Assembly (NCBI RefSeq): GCF_020882245.1
Contig: NC_083597.1
Span: forward strand, 78,346,152-78,410,151
Length of the DNA: 64,000 bases
Direction: 5' to 3'
Source of the DNA: Rhopalosiphum padi
Taxonomy: Eukaryota > Arthropoda > Insecta > Hemiptera > Aphididae
The translations under genes were made by a program, and so were the position numbers. Below the pieces are notes generated by a model. It made no database searches. It saw nothing but the letters and a program-made list of their open reading frames with translations, and was not told where the DNA came from. Shown one piece after another: positions 49,601 through 62,467 of this stretch. Positions within the stretch are counted from its first letter, which is position 1; every line of letters begins with the position of its first letter.

Positions 49601-52600
49601 TTTCTGAATATATGTCTAATGTAAGTATTTTTTCAATAAAGAAATCAATATTAAATTTGTTTTTAAATAATACATTTAACTTTATATTCCATTAAGAATT
49701 ATTATTTTTATGTTGGTGTTTGCAGCAATTGCAACTCCAAAGGGTCGGAAAAAGGGTATGGTTTTTGTTAAAACAAAATTGTTCTTCCTTGCACTTAACA
49801 CTAACTTTTTAGAAATAGACTACAAAATATACGCATTATGTGTACCCTTTTTTATCATTGTGTAATTATTTTAAACAAAATTTTACACTTAAATCACTAA
49901 TCTGTGTTTTCTTAGTTGTATGTATTGAAAGAATTGTTCTATAACTTTAAATTCATACTTACAGTTATTATCATACTAAAATATATTTGAATGCACGACT
50001 ACCTAATCTTTTTTTTTTTTAATGAGTCAAGTAGAGTTTAATTCAATATAATAAACTAATAAACATTTTATGAATCATTAGTCATTAGTAATCAATGGTC
50101 TCTTAAATACAATTAGTTGCTCATGTTTGGTCCATTAAATTATTAAATTTCTTTTGCAATTTAGTCCAAGTATTTAAAATAAACTTATTTTATGATGTTA
50201 AGTATTATGTATACAAGGTGATTATTTTATCATTAAACTCGGATTAAACACTCATTATTTCGTCAAGTATTGACTTCTTTTTATTTTTTTTTGTTTCGTG
50301 CTTTTTCTAACTGTATGACATTTTTATTTAATAGTGAAACCACTATTAACTTTTGATTTTCAAGTGGCAACCTATACTTAAAATATACTAAATTAATAGG
50401 GCAATTTTTTTTATGAATTTTAATGTTCAAATTATTATTTTTTTCATTAATTTTTTAGCAAGATATAGCTTTTCAAAGTTGGGCAGTTTTCGGTTTACTT
50501 CATGTTTCATATAATAATATGTAATGAACTCGTTATTGACAATTGACGCAGTGATGCTTTGTACCTGTTGTTACCAACGCCTCCCCACAGCAGTAATAAT
50601 CTATAGGACAAATATCTAAAAACCTCAAACCATCCAACTTTGAGGAGCTATAGATATAGCTCACTAATGGTTAAATGAAAAATTAAAATTCATAAAAAAA
50701 AATAGCCCTACTATTTTATGCCATTTTAAAATCAAAAGTTTATAGTAATTTCACTATTAAATATAAGGTTGATAAAAATAAATATGTTATATTGTTTTAA
50801 ACAAGAAACTAAACAATTTGAAAAAAGTCAACACTTTTTAAAATAATGAATATTTAATGATAGAAGAATCACTCTACATATACTCCGTTCCAAAAGTGCA
50901 TGTACCAGTTCTGCACACTTTTTACCCCTTCCACTGTTCATTACCTATGCTGTTATGTGAGAGATGCACACAGCCGAACAGAAATTGGTTGCCGCTTGAT
51001 GTATTCTCTTTTGGAATGGATTATACATACATGTAGTAATTATCTTTAAATTCAATTTAATTGTGGTAAACTCTATTTGAGCATTTTCTTTATGGCACCA
51101 TAGCAGTATACATTAATACAGTGTGTCTAAACTTTTTAGAACTCATAAATTTAGGGATTTTAAAATGATAATAATTTGTAATGGTAAACTTACACTACTT
51201 ACAGTATAATTTAATAAGTTTGAATCGTTGACTATTTTTATGTTTTATGATTAGTGATTTGCTACCATTACAAATCTAAGATTTTTCAATGGTGTTTAAG
51301 TATATTTAATGTTTAAATACATTTAATTAAAATTTTTAAATAATGATATAACATAAATTAACTGTTTTTATATAATATACATCAGCGGTTCCCAACCTTT
51401 TTAATTGTGAGGACCACTAATCTTGTAAAAAAATTTCTGAGGTCCACTAATGATTAATAGCACACCTATATACATGTTTATATAATATGTATAATATTAT
51501 TAGGTATTTAATAAATTATACAATAATATTATTTTAAATAAATATGTTATTAATGTTAATATTATATGGTCCATGGCCTAATTCTACGCTGCCCACGGCC
51601 TATGGGTTGGAAACTGCTGATATACATGCATATGAATATATCTGAGTATTTACAATAATACAGTTTCAGTTATATTTTTAACTAGAATTAATGATTATAT
51701 ATTATTATATCCATATAGTCTTAAAACAATTTAAGTAATAATTTAGTTTTATTTAATTCTTTGTATTCCCATCAATTCTTTATTTATTTTCAAGTATCAA
51801 TTGTACATATAACAATTGTAACTAATTTGTAAGTACAAATTTAAAACAATAACCACACCTGTGTTACCTTCATGATTCAATTTAATTTTAATATGTACAT
51901 AATTGAGTTTGTAGTTACTATACTATTTGATACACTTTAGTTCTGTTAATACTTAATGTTATACATTGTGTTAAACTGTTGTTCTATAACAATGTCACCT
52001 ACAATGTTCAATTGTTTTTTTCAATTTTGCATGAATAAAAAAATCACAGTAAGGCATGCCATTTTAATGATTTAGGATAAATACTACAATTTTTAATTAA
52101 AATATGAGTTAATAATTTTATAATTTAAACATTCCTTTTAATAGATGAGTGTAAAAGAAACTAGTGAAGGATTGGAACGTGCTATTGATCATATGTGCCG
52201 TAAGACCAGAGATTTGAGACGACAATTACGTAAAGCTGTTGTAGATCATGTGTCTGATAGGTAAAATTAATTCAAAGTAAATTAATTTTTAATTTAACTA
52301 ATTTATCTTTTTTTCTAAATTAAAGCTTTCTAGAAACAAGTGTTCCATTACTTGTTTTGATTGAAGCAGCACATTCAGGTGATGAAAAAGAAGTTGAAGA
52401 ATGTGCTCTAGTATTCACTGAACATGCAAACAAACTTGTTGAAGTAAGTTAAGCTTTAATAATTTTAAATTATATTATTACTCATTTAATTTTGATGATT
52501 TTGTTTTCAGGTTGCTAATCTTGCGTGTAGCATGTCAAACAATGAAGATGGCGTAAAAATGGTCAGAACAGCTGCTGCACAAATTGAGAATTTATGTCCA

Positions 52601-54653
52601 CAAGTGATAAATGCGGCTAGAGTTCTTGCTGTTCGGCCCCGATCTAAATTAGCACTTGACAATATGGATGTTTTTAGAGATGCCTGGCAAGCACAAGTCA
52701 GATTACTGACTGAAGCTGTTGACGATATAACAACCATTGATGACTTTTTAGCTGTTTCGGGTATGGAATTACTTTTATCAATTATATTTTTAAGTTTGTA
52801 TACACATTTTATTATTTGATTTTAGAAAGTCATATTTTGGAAGATGTGAATAAATGTGTTCTTGCACTTCAAGAAGGATCAGCTGACCCATTAGACAGAA
52901 CTGCTGGAGCAATTAGAGGCCGTTCAGCTAGAGTTTGTAATGTAGTAGCTGCTGAAATGGATAATTATGAACCGGGTATATATACTGAACGTGTATTAGA
53001 AGCAATAAAAGTATTACGTGATCAAGGTAAATATAAAGTTTCAATTAATTAATTTCATAACAATAAAAGATAAATAATGAATAATTTTTTTTTTTTTTTT
53101 TTAATTTAGTTATGCCCAACTTTGCTCAACGTGTTGAGTTAGCTGTAGATGCTTTATCAACCAATCCTCCTAAAGAAGTAGATGAAAATGATTTTATTGA
53201 TGCTTCTAGACTTGTTTATGATGGTGTAAGAGAGATACGTCGAGCAGTTCTCATGAATAGAGTATAAAATTTATTGCATATTTTTATTTACTAAACAATA
53301 TAAATGATTAATGATTTGAATATTATAGACTGATGAAGAATTAGATCCTGAAGATATAGAGTTCGATGAACATTATACAGTTGAGACAAGGAGTAGATGT
53401 AAGTTATAACATATTAAGTTTGTAATGTAATTTGGATTAAAAAAATTTCTAAAGATACATTTTTTTTAACTAAAGTATTTATGATACTTAAATAATAAAC
53501 TTCAAATAATTTTATAGCAAGTGCTCATACTGGAGAACCTTTGGATGAGTATCCAGATATTAGTGGAATTACTACAGCACGTGTATGTATTGACAATATT
53601 TATTATTTATTTTTCAACTATAATATTTTAAAATATATTTGATGTAATTGTTGATTTATTCAATTGTATTAATGATGTATTTTAGGAAGCTATGAGAAAA
53701 ATGACGGAAGAAGATAAACAAAAAATCGCTCAACAAGTTGAATTCTTTAGGAGTGAAAAGCTGAAGTTTGATCGTGAGGTAGCTAAATGGGATGATACAG
53801 GAAATGATATTATTGTTCTTGCCAAACATATGTGCATGATCATGATGGAAATGACAGATTTTACCCGGTATGTTTTGAAAAATGTTTTATTTTATAATTT
53901 ATAATTTATAAAATATAATATTAAACTATTTATATAACTATGATTTTTAAATTTTCTTAAGTTATAATTTTTATCAATTAATTATATTTTTCAATTTGTT
54001 AAGTGGCCGTGGACCATTAAAAACTACCATGGATGTTATTAATGCAGCTAAGAAAATTTCAGAAGCTGGAACAAAATTAGATAAACTTACTAGACAAATT
54101 GCCGACCAATGTCCAGAATCATCAACCAAAAAAGATTTGTTAGCTTATTTACAACGTATTGCTTTGTATTGTCATCAGCTAAATATCACGTCTAAAGTTA
54201 AAGCCGATGTACAAAATATAAGTGGTGAACTTATTGTTTCTGGGGTATGTTTTTATTTTATTGTATATATAAATGTCTAACGCATCATCAAATAAAATTA
54301 ATTTTTAGTTGGATAGTGCTACATCTCTAATTCAAGCAGCGAAAAATTTAATGAATGCTGTTGTATTAACTGTTAAGTCTTCATATGTAGCCAGTACTAA
54401 ATACCCTAGACAAGGAGCAGATCTCCAAAAAGTAATTATCTTATTTTATGAAGCAAGGTAAAATGTTAATTTTTCATGTTATTTATTTCTATAGCTTGTT
54501 GTCTGGAAAATGAAAGCTCCTGAAAAGAAACCACTTGTAAGACCAGAAAAACCTGAAGAAGTTAGAGCTAAAGTAAGAAAAGGCTCTCAAAAGAAAGTAC
54601 AAAATCCAATAAAGGCTTTAAGTGAATTTCAAAGTCCTACTGAATCTGTTTGA
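46665..54653 (+). CDS. Alpha-catenin, cadherin-catenin actin linker
   Basis: Seventeen exons: 46665-46766, 46831-47020, 48042-48208, 48310-48519, 48585-48770, 49417-49620, 52145-52260, 52326-52443, 52511-52760, 52826-53026, 53110-53261, 53329-53398, 53518-53582, 53686-53867, 54004-54244, 54309-54431, 54495-54653. Phases agree throughout, giving 911 aa (family 900-920). The N-terminus MTDQFGPITLKWDPKNLEIR and VTTLVNTKGTS lead into the beta-catenin-binding/dimerisation helices. The middle has RPSLEERLESIISGAALMAD and KTRDLRRQLRKAVVDHVSD (vinculin-binding M region). The C-terminus has KWDDTGNDIIVLAKHMCMIM, DLLAYLQRIALYCHQLNI and KNLMNAVVLTVKSSYVASTK (F-actin-binding domain). Known role: links beta-catenin/E-cadherin to actin at adherens junctions. 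It resembles Drosophila alpha-Cat and vertebrate CTNNA1/2 equally well in structure. Confidence 0.97.
47021..48041 (+). other. Alpha-catenin intron 2
   Basis: About 1 kb of AT-rich sequence with no recognisable element or frame. Confidence 0.5.
49726..49755 (+). other. Candidate 30-nt in-frame microexon of alpha-catenin
   Basis: Between the exon ending EYMSN (49620) and the one starting MSVKETSE (52145), a short segment preceded by ttggtgtttgcag and followed by gtatgg reads ten codons, QLQLQRVGKR, in the right phase. Skipping it gives the Drosophila-like junction. Including it would insert ten residues, net basic, in the M-region linker just before KTRDLRRQLRK. The splice sites are credible, but only RNA can decide. 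Confidence 0.45.
50214..50876. mobile_element. MITE family Y, copy 2, in alpha-catenin intron 6
   Basis: It matches MITE Y copy 1 along its length: ends CAAGGTGATT and, inward from the right, TAGAGTGATTC, both leading to CACTCATTATTTC-like sequence. The centre reads gtgaaaccactattaacttttgatttt where copy 1 carries a hAT insertion. Flanks are tata on the left and cata on the right. It is 663 bp and non-coding. Confidence 0.7.
51383..51619. mobile_element. hAT MITE in alpha-catenin intron 6
   Basis: Starts CAGCGGTTCCCAACCTTTTT and ends GGGTTGGAAACTGCTG, so the ends are imperfect inverted copies. It is flanked by a perfect 8-bp TSD atatacat (51375-51382 and 51620-51627). The same terminal word occurs in the FKBP8 intron element at 58866-59042. 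Confidence 0.9.
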
Positions 54654-54730
54654 AATTGTATACTTACTATTTTCCATTTAGACATTTAGCAAATACTGAT
54701 TTCAGACATAAGTATATTTGTACATTAATC

Positions 54731-54742
54731 AATAAAAATAAA
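54731..54742 (+). terminator. Alpha-catenin poly(A) signal (two AATAAA in a row)
   Basis: Two AATAAA hexamers back to back, about 78 nt after the stop codon at 54651-54653. Confidence 0.5.
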
Positions 54743-55787
54743 TGCCAAATAATACTAGATTAATTAAAATAAAACATTAAATATTGTTTTTATATTACTA
54801 AAAAAATGATTAAATTTATTATTTTATATTTATGGTTTTGTGGCCAAAATCAATGAATGACTAAATATACTAGTTATATTTGCTGAATGTCCAAAATAAA
54901 TGATTTTTACTACAAGTATTAAAATCTACGAACAATCACTATATTACCTTCATTGATATTTAGTTTGTTATTAATTATTATTATAATAATCATTATATTA
55001 TAATCAACTTTTTTGTATTTTTAAATTTAGTTTATAATTTACCAAATAATAGGGTTATATATATCCTATATTATTATTTATACCGTCCTAGAAATTAATT
55101 TTTTAGCATTAATATATATTAAATTTATATTAATAAAAATAATTAATTTTCTTCAGTCTAGTAGAAAATTTTTTATCCATAATTTGTCTGTAGATTTTGA
55201 ATAATAAGCTAAATGCTAAATGCTTGACACATTTTTGATATGTTTTATTAAATTGTATAACATAAATTGTTTTTAATATAAAAATAAATATACCTACCAA
55301 CTATTATTTATATTTTTGTATAATTTGCTATTGTAAATAATCTATACCTCCTTAGACCTTAAATGATAATTGTTAACCCTTTTAACAATCTATCTAGGTT
55401 TATTTCCATTAAATCTATGACAAACAAGTAATAACCATCAGTCTTAGGACTTCTTTTTCAACAGATGAACTTTCAGATTCTTGAATTTTAATTTTGAATT
55501 ATTAGCAAGTAGCAACTCTAGTTAATGGTATTAGATTCTAATTCACACAATATATTTTTTTTTATCAGCAATCACCTTGGAGCAGTTAAACTGATTTTCA
55601 ACTGTTAGTGGTTTCTAAGAAGAAATTATATCTGGTAAGTAATAACTTATAGGTGTAAAAACCGGAAAATTTAAAAAATATAATTTCAAAGTTGTTTTTA
55701 TTTATGATGAATTAATTATTTTAATAAAAATGAAATTTTAATTTTACTATACATATATACATAATAGGATAAAACTTGTATGTTGAA
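54743..55787. other. Intergenic region between convergent alpha-catenin and ENY2
   Basis: About 1 kb of AT-rich sequence. The inverted AATAAA at 55697-55702 probably serves ENY2 on the minus strand (86 nt past its stop). No other feature is visible. Confidence 0.5.
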
Positions 55788-56646
55788 TTACGATTCACTA
55801 TCTGTTTCATCAAAATATCCAGCTGTTTGTAATAATTTATTTTGTACTTTTACTTTTAATTCTCTCTTGATTGTATCTGGTAACATTCCTATAATAGTAA
55901 TTTATTTATTTATTTATTGATGTATTTTGTTAATATTAAATATCATACTTCTAGCATCAGGAGCAACATCATTAAATAAATCTTCTTCAGTAATAGATTT
56001 TACTGCTTGTCCTTTAGATAAACGGTCCTTTAACTTTTCTTTGCATAACATGGTTACTTCATCCATCCAACCACATTCAACCAGTCTTCGACAAACTAAT
56101 GACTTGAAACTGTAATAATTTAATTGTTACATAAAATGAAAATTAATAAATATTTTTTTTCCTTAATATTTTAGTATTAATCAGAAAATAAATTTACATG
56201 TTAAAAACTGTATTTTTGATTAAAATAGTAAAAGTAATTAAATATATAATAAATATTTCTAATTTAAGTTTATTTTTACACTTAGTATTTTTTCATTGTA
56301 TTGGCAAGTGAGTAGGGTGTAATATATATTATAGGAACTAACTAGGTAATGTAAATTTGACAAAAATTATACAATTTAACGAAATGAAAAATGTTTAATG
56401 AGTGTTAATTAAGACATTATTATTTGTCAGTTTAATGTAAGAAGAAGTTGATATACAAAGTGATTGGTGCCTAACCATAGAAGAAATTAATTCATCAGAA
56501 TATATAATTGTTGACAATCATTAACATTAATACTTATTTTATTTATTTACTTATTAAAACTCATTTTATTAATAAATCTAATACTCAAAAAAAGACAGGT
56601 ATAATTACTTTTCTTCATCTACAAACGTTGTTTCGTTTTGAGACAT
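55788..56646 (-). CDS. ENY2 / e(y)2, SAGA deubiquitinase module and TREX-2 subunit
   Basis: Three minus-strand exons: 56646-56609, 56109-55949 and 55888-55788, phases 2 and 1, giving 99 aa (family about 101). The product starts MSQNETTFVDEENFKSLVCR, continues RLVECGWMDEVTMLCKEKLK, then SITEEDLFNDVAPDARRMLP and DTIKRELKVKVQNKL, ending FDETDSES. The motif L-x-ECGW-x-D-x-x-x-x-C and the helix VAPDAR..LPD..K.EL define the ENY2 family. Known role: small helical protein shared by the SAGA H2B-deubiquitinase module and the TREX-2 mRNA export complex. It is head-to-head with FKBP8. The small exons hide it from simple frame searches; the plus-strand frame at 55927-56115 is its antisense shadow. Confidence 0.9.
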
Positions 56647-56695
56647 TGTGCGTGTAGGTATATAATGTTATAATTAATAAAACAGCTATGATTAC

Positions 56696-56743
56696 TTTTT
56701 TTCGTCTACAAACATTACTTCATGTTGTGATATAGTGCAGATT
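56696..56743 (-). other. Duplicated first exon of ENY2 with altered start codon
   Basis: A second copy of the ENY2 first-exon segment lies about 90 bp upstream. Where the used exon has ATG TCT CAA, this has ATA TCA CAA, followed by the similar GTAATGTTTGTAGACGAAAA and the same gtaat donor in the same phase. The in-frame ATG at 56715 would still give MFVDEK joined to exon 2. It could be a dead duplicate or an alternative first exon encoding a shorter N-terminus. Confidence 0.6.
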
Positions 56744-57596
56744 AGGTATTATAATATACATACATTTACGTTTGATATCTGTTTTTATCAAAGATGATAC
56801 ATTCAAATAAATTAGTTAACAATACTTGAAAATATGTATTATATTCTCATACATATATATACTTATTCTAAATTTTTATAGAATAAAAATATTGGATAAT
56901 ATAACTGTTTAGATATTCTACAATTTAATATATCTATGATCCACGATTTAAGGTATTTGAAGTATTTTTAAGTACAGACTGATATTTAATCACGAGCTTT
57001 AAAAAAAATCAAATTATTCGACACCACAACCAAACTGACAAACTGACATAACAAAATAGAAAATATACAGAACTTGAAGTTTAAAATGTTTGAATAATAA
57101 TAAATAAAAATATATAATCAATATAGGTATAAATCAGAATTCAGTTTGATGATAATAGTTCAAGTTAATAGGTCTATAATATATGAACAACGGCAAGCCT
57201 GCTGTTCTGATGACATGAACTTATTTTTCAGTGATATTGTGATAATGAGGTTTGCTATCAGTTTCTTTTTTTTCCGAAATCGAAAACTCAAATCATTTAT
57301 TTTAGTTACCTTGTACTTATTGCTACTCTATACTTGAAATACCAGAAAAAATAATAACTACTAAAATAATTTTACTACTCAGTAATTATTAATTAATATT
57401 CAAATTGTACATAATACTTTTGTAATTTGTTCTAATCATTAATTATTTTATTTAGTTTTTTTATTCATTCAGACTATAAATAATTCAATTCAATTTTTGA
57501 CTGTCACAATTCATGCTGTTTGTCGGTTGTGTTTGTGGTGATCAACGGTGTTGATTATTGAACTAACTTTTCCGAACACCACTTAATTATTTTAAA
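56744..57596. promoter_or_regulatory. Upstream region between divergent ENY2 and FKBP8
   Basis: The start codons at 56646 (minus) and 57597 (plus) are 950 bp apart and face away from each other. The region must hold both 5' UTRs and promoters. A 63-codon frame at 57146-57337 has no family resemblance. No certain TATA or initiator can be singled out in this AT-rich DNA. Confidence 0.5.
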
Positions 57597-60500
57597 ATGG
57601 AAGACATGGAATTAAATCTAGAGCAGAATAGCACCATTTCACCGAACGTGACTTCCAAAGTTTCTGATTTTATAAATGCTGAACAAGGCGGTTTTACGGA
57701 ATCTTCTATTAGTTCTAATGATATCCTGTTGGACGATGAAAAAAATAAAGAAGCTCTTCTTTCTCAACCATTGAGTGAAGGTGAACCAAATGTACAAGCT
57801 TATCAAGATATTTTAGGTTCTGGAGATTTAATGAAAAAAATCATTAAACAAGGAGCTCTTGATGAACGGCCAATGAAAGGTGAACAAATTGTTATAAATT
57901 TAGTTGGTCGACTTGAAGATAATGATGATATATTTGAAAAAGAAGAAAATTTTGAAATCACGCTTGGTGACTGTGAGGTAATATTATATTTAAAAAGTAC
58001 ATTCAATGTTTTTTAAATAATTATTTTATTTAGGTAATTCAAGGTGTTGATTTAGCTTTAAGCTTAATGAATGTAGGTGAAATAGCTGAATTGAAAATAG
58101 CATCACGATTTGGTTATGGTGAAAAGGGATTGAGTCCAAAGGTTCTAGGTGGAGCTAGATTAGTTTATACTGTAGAACTACTAACTGTAAAACCAGAAAT
58201 ACTTCCAGATGACCTTACTCCAAATGAAAGGCTTAAAATTGGGTTTGTACATTTGTATCTAATTATTTTTGAATTTAACTATCACATAATTAATTTTTAT
58301 GTGTTCAAAATGTATTTAGATATTTGGTTGGTCAATCATTAATAATTTACAATTGAATATAAACTAGAAATTACATTTAACAATCTAGGTTCATTATTAG
58401 AGGTCGGATGTTTATGACTTAGCATATTTTTTTTTTTTTTGGCGCAGTCAGAATTATATCAGAGCATGATATAAATTCAATTCATGAAGTCTAGATTACA
58501 AATAAGCTAACTTTTTTTGATTATATTTACATATTTGACATTTTTAAGCATATAAATGCATATATTGATCGTTTCTAGATTTAGTGGCATATTTATAATA
58601 TTTTAAATATAATATAAACATAACAATTTATACAAATGGTTATAATTTGTTGGAAAATAAAAACTCATATATTTATATCACTATGTATATACAAATGTAT
58701 TAAGGGTGGACAACGTGGTTAATCATATATTTTATATATTATGATTTATAACTTATAACATACATAAAAATAATTGTAAAAAGACTTATTAAAATTTTTA
58801 TTAATTATATAATGCCATGGTGTCATGGTGGAGTTAGGTTAGATTTATTCTATTCTATATTATAGCAGTGGTTCTCAACCTTTTTATGCTCACTGCACAT
58901 TTATTATAACCATAAGTTTTGACAGAACACTATAGTAATAAAGTAATAACAATTTTAATAGAAATTTCAATTTTTAACACCTAATAATACTATACGCGTG
59001 TACTACGGTTTCGACTCGCAGAACACAGGTTGAGAAACACTGCTATATAGTTATAGACCAGTGATATCGCTGACTTGGGGGTCAGGATACTGTATTAACA
59101 TATTTCTATTTATTGTTTTTTATTTAAAATAAGAAAATTGTATAATAATTTTTAAGTTTTATTTGGTTTTGTTTTAGGCTCAAAAAAAAAGATAAAGGAA
59201 ACTGGTGGTATGCACGTAATGAAAACACCATGGCTTTACACATTTATCGAAAAGCTCTTCAATATTTTGGTGGACCAGGAGATACAGTATGATAATACAT
59301 TAATATTATTAATATAGGAATAACTATGAAATTAACTGAGGTTTTCATAAATCACAATATTTTTACTACATTTTTTTTATATACATTAAAAAAAATGTAT
59401 TTATATCATTCATAATTTAATTATCAATATTTTTTTGAAAAAATAAGTGTGATTCAAAATCTTAGAAATAATTTCAGTTATACAATATCAGACCTTAACA
59501 TTTAAAATTCCATTTTACTAATATTCAATTTTCAATCATAGGTTTCTTTGAATCAAAAAAACATAAACTAAACATGTTTATAATTCAATTGTCCTTTTAA
59601 TAGGATTACTGTCTATTGTGTACCATAAAGTAGTTTTTTTTATCACTTATGGTTAAATCTTTTAATTTAACACTCTAAATACTGACAACATAACATTATA
59701 TTATTTTTCATGTCAACTAAATGTTTGACAAGTTGGTATGTGAAGAAAAATATAAAACATGGAACTATACAATCTGTTTCAATGACTAGTATAACAAAAA
59801 TAATTCAAATTAGAAAAATCAAATGGGTGGGTGTAATATGACATGTCTTGGGAACCAAGAGTCAATATTAAAAATAGTAATTGAAAATAATCTGAATTAA
59901 AAACGATCACTAACTACCTCTCCCCACATTCATCACATTATTAAGGTACATAAAAATGACATGACACATTCATATGCTATGTATAATATATTTTATGAAA
60001 TTAAAAAAAATTATAGTACTTAAAAATTTATAAATTAATGTTAGTACTTTGTACTAATTCAACAATAATAATTATTACTCTTTATTATTTACCTCAAATA
60101 TAGATGGTTGATTGTAAAGTGTAAACATTTATGATTACGTATTATATATGCATAATATATATATACAATTTACTTATGTGTGCAAACCAAAAATCACAGA
60201 GTAATTAGATTATTCTTTTATCTTTTTTAGATTGGTTCAGATTCAGAACAAAATGATATTCTATGCGAACGTGTCAAGACATTAAATAATATGGCTGCTG
60301 TCCACATGTCTATGAATAGTTTAGATCTAGCTTTAAGTACATTGGATAGTGTACTCGCTGTTGAACCTCGTAATGAAAAAGCAATTATGCGTAAGGGTAA
60401 GGTACTAGCATTAAAAGGACAAAATGTGGCAGCTGCTCGTGAGCTTGAAAAAGCATTGCAAATAAATCCAAATAATAAAACTGTCCAGAACATTCTCAGC

Positions 60501-61070
60501 AATGTTAAAGCAGCATTAGTCAAAGAGAGAGTGCAAGAAAGAGAATTATATAAAAAAATGTTGGGACATAAAGATGATAATGAAAAATCACCAAAAGATG
60601 AAAAAAATACGGTATAATATTACATTTTTTTTAACTTTGTTTTTCAATAAATTACCAAATATTATACCTAAGTTCCTTAGAAAACATAACCATAACTGTG
60701 CACAGACAATTTAGTTTACAGTAGAGTAGTAAAAATATATATATTTAAGCCTTCTCCCAAAACTAGTAGAAATAATAATTTGTATATGTGGTATTCAACA
60801 GTCTATTCCATATTTCTAAGTCCATGTTTATGAAAACAACTGTACATTTTGTTATTATAGAGTTAACTTGATTTTCAGGAAAAAAAATATTATTATATTA
60901 ATATCTTTAGTTTATTATTAGATGTAGAAATTAGTTAACTAAATTGGATTTGTGTCTTGTTTTAGAGCACGACATTTATAATCAGTGGGCTTGTTGCTGG
61001 ATTAGCAGTAATTTGTGGATACTGTTACCTTAACAACAACTTTCCTTTCAGCAAATTTAGCACTTTATAG
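57597..61070 (+). CDS. FKBP8 (FKBP38), tail-anchored FKBP-TPR co-chaperone
   Basis: Five exons: 57597-57977, 58034-58242, 59178-59286, 60231-60611 and 60966-61070, giving 394 aa (human about 412). Residues 1-70 are an acidic leader. The FKBP domain runs from about 75 to 190: YQDILGSGDLMKKIIKQG, KGEQIVINLVGRLED, IQGVDLALSLMNVGEIAELK, then LVYTVELL. TPR repeats follow from about 205, with NNMAAVHMSMNSLDLAL, AVEPRNEKAIMRKGKVLALK and ALQINPNNK. The last exon encodes the hydrophobic tail TTFIISGLVAGLAVICGYCY with little after it, a C-terminal membrane anchor. Known role: membrane-tethered Hsp90 co-chaperone at mitochondria/ER, linked to Bcl-2 proteins and mitophagy in mammals. Domain order acidic-FKBP-TPR-TM separates it from FKBP4/5 and from Shutdown. 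Confidence 0.95.
58866..59042. mobile_element. hAT MITE in FKBP8 intron 2
   Basis: Starts CAGTGGTTCTCAACCTTTTT and ends CACAGGTTGAGAAACACTG, imperfect inverted copies. The flanks tattatag and ctatatag agree at six of eight positions, a decayed 8-bp TSD. It is 177 bp and belongs to the same terminal family as 51383-51619. Confidence 0.75.
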
Positions 61071-62467
61071 TTTTTTTTAAAGTTTATTCATTATTTCTTA
61101 CATTCAACAATTAAAACATTCTATTCTGTTCATTGTGATTCTATTTGACTACAAATATCTTCAATTTTAATTTAAACAATACTTTTTAAGAAAAAGATTT
61201 GTGGCCAGCTAAAATATGTTATATAATTGTATTGTTTTTATGCATTTTTAATTTTAGTTTTTTCCGTGTTCATTATTATATTATTTTGGTACTTTTTGGT
61301 ATTGTTGTTTTTGTATATATTTATTAATAGGTAATTAAAATATGATTTTACTGTATTGTATAATTTATTGAAAAAAAAAAATAATACCTGTTCAAGAAGG
61401 TAGTTCAAGGTAGAAAAAAAATGGCATTAATAATGATCATATTCACTATCTTCTTTTGAACGAGAGTATTTTATTTTTAATTAAAATTAACAGTTTTGAT
61501 TTTATTTGAATAAATAAATTATCGCCACCTTAAAATCTAGTGCAAAACTATTATATAAATATTAAATTGATACATAAATGTGAAATCCCAGTATTGTGCT
61601 TGGTCTCGATATGACCAATGTCTATTATGTTAATATCAAATAATGTCAAGTTGCATAAAAATTAATTAATTTAATGAAGCACTAAATCATTTTCAAGGGA
61701 TTATTAGCTCACCGTTGATTAATTTAATTTTTAGTGATTGTTCATGCAACTCTGTATAAGTTTAATACAATTTAAATATATATGATAGGTATTTAGGTTC
61801 AACTCCAAGAGTTGTATCTGTATAGCTGTAACTATCAATCTAAACTTATAGTTGGGTATATGTATAGAAGATTAATAAAGTATAAATTAAGTTTATAGCT
61901 CTATTTTTTTTTCATATTATTTAAATTTTAATAGCAATTTCTACAAAAAAAAATATTACAACACAATTGAACAATTTTACAATGATTATAAATTATAATA
62001 ACATAAAATAATAATGAAATCATTTATTGAACATTGGTCACACCTATTAATTCTAATAAAGAGGACGCCATACCCGCATGTGTTGTCTCTGTCTTACTAA
62101 CGTACATCATAACAAATTTTCGTTCATAAGAATACATTTTGTGATGTTAGCTTTAATATTAGAGTAAATTTACTTATTATCAAATTTAAAGGTAAGAAAA
62201 TGATCTAGACAATGACATATGCTTTTATTGATATTATCATTTTAAAGTTGTAAAATTTTACATAGCTATAACTAAGTTGTTATGAAACCAAAATGACTGA
62301 AGTTCGGTGGACCCCTAATTATTATTCCAATTGTATGACTTTAAAAAGTAGATTTTTAAGTTCTTGAAACTTTAAGATGATATTATTCTAATCACTAAAA
62401 AAAAAACCTTAAAATATATTTTTTTCAAAAAATTTAAAAACCTTAATAATTACGATAAGAAATATAT

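Noticed and set aside
52507..52737. 76-codon minus-strand frame overlapping alpha-catenin
   Set aside because: Antisense shadow of alpha-catenin exons; the plus strand is the conserved reading.
55927..56115. 62-codon plus-strand frame
   Set aside because: Antisense shadow of ENY2 exon 2, which matches its family on the minus strand.
60227..60523. 98-codon minus-strand frame over FKBP8
   Set aside because: Antisense shadow of the TPR exon.
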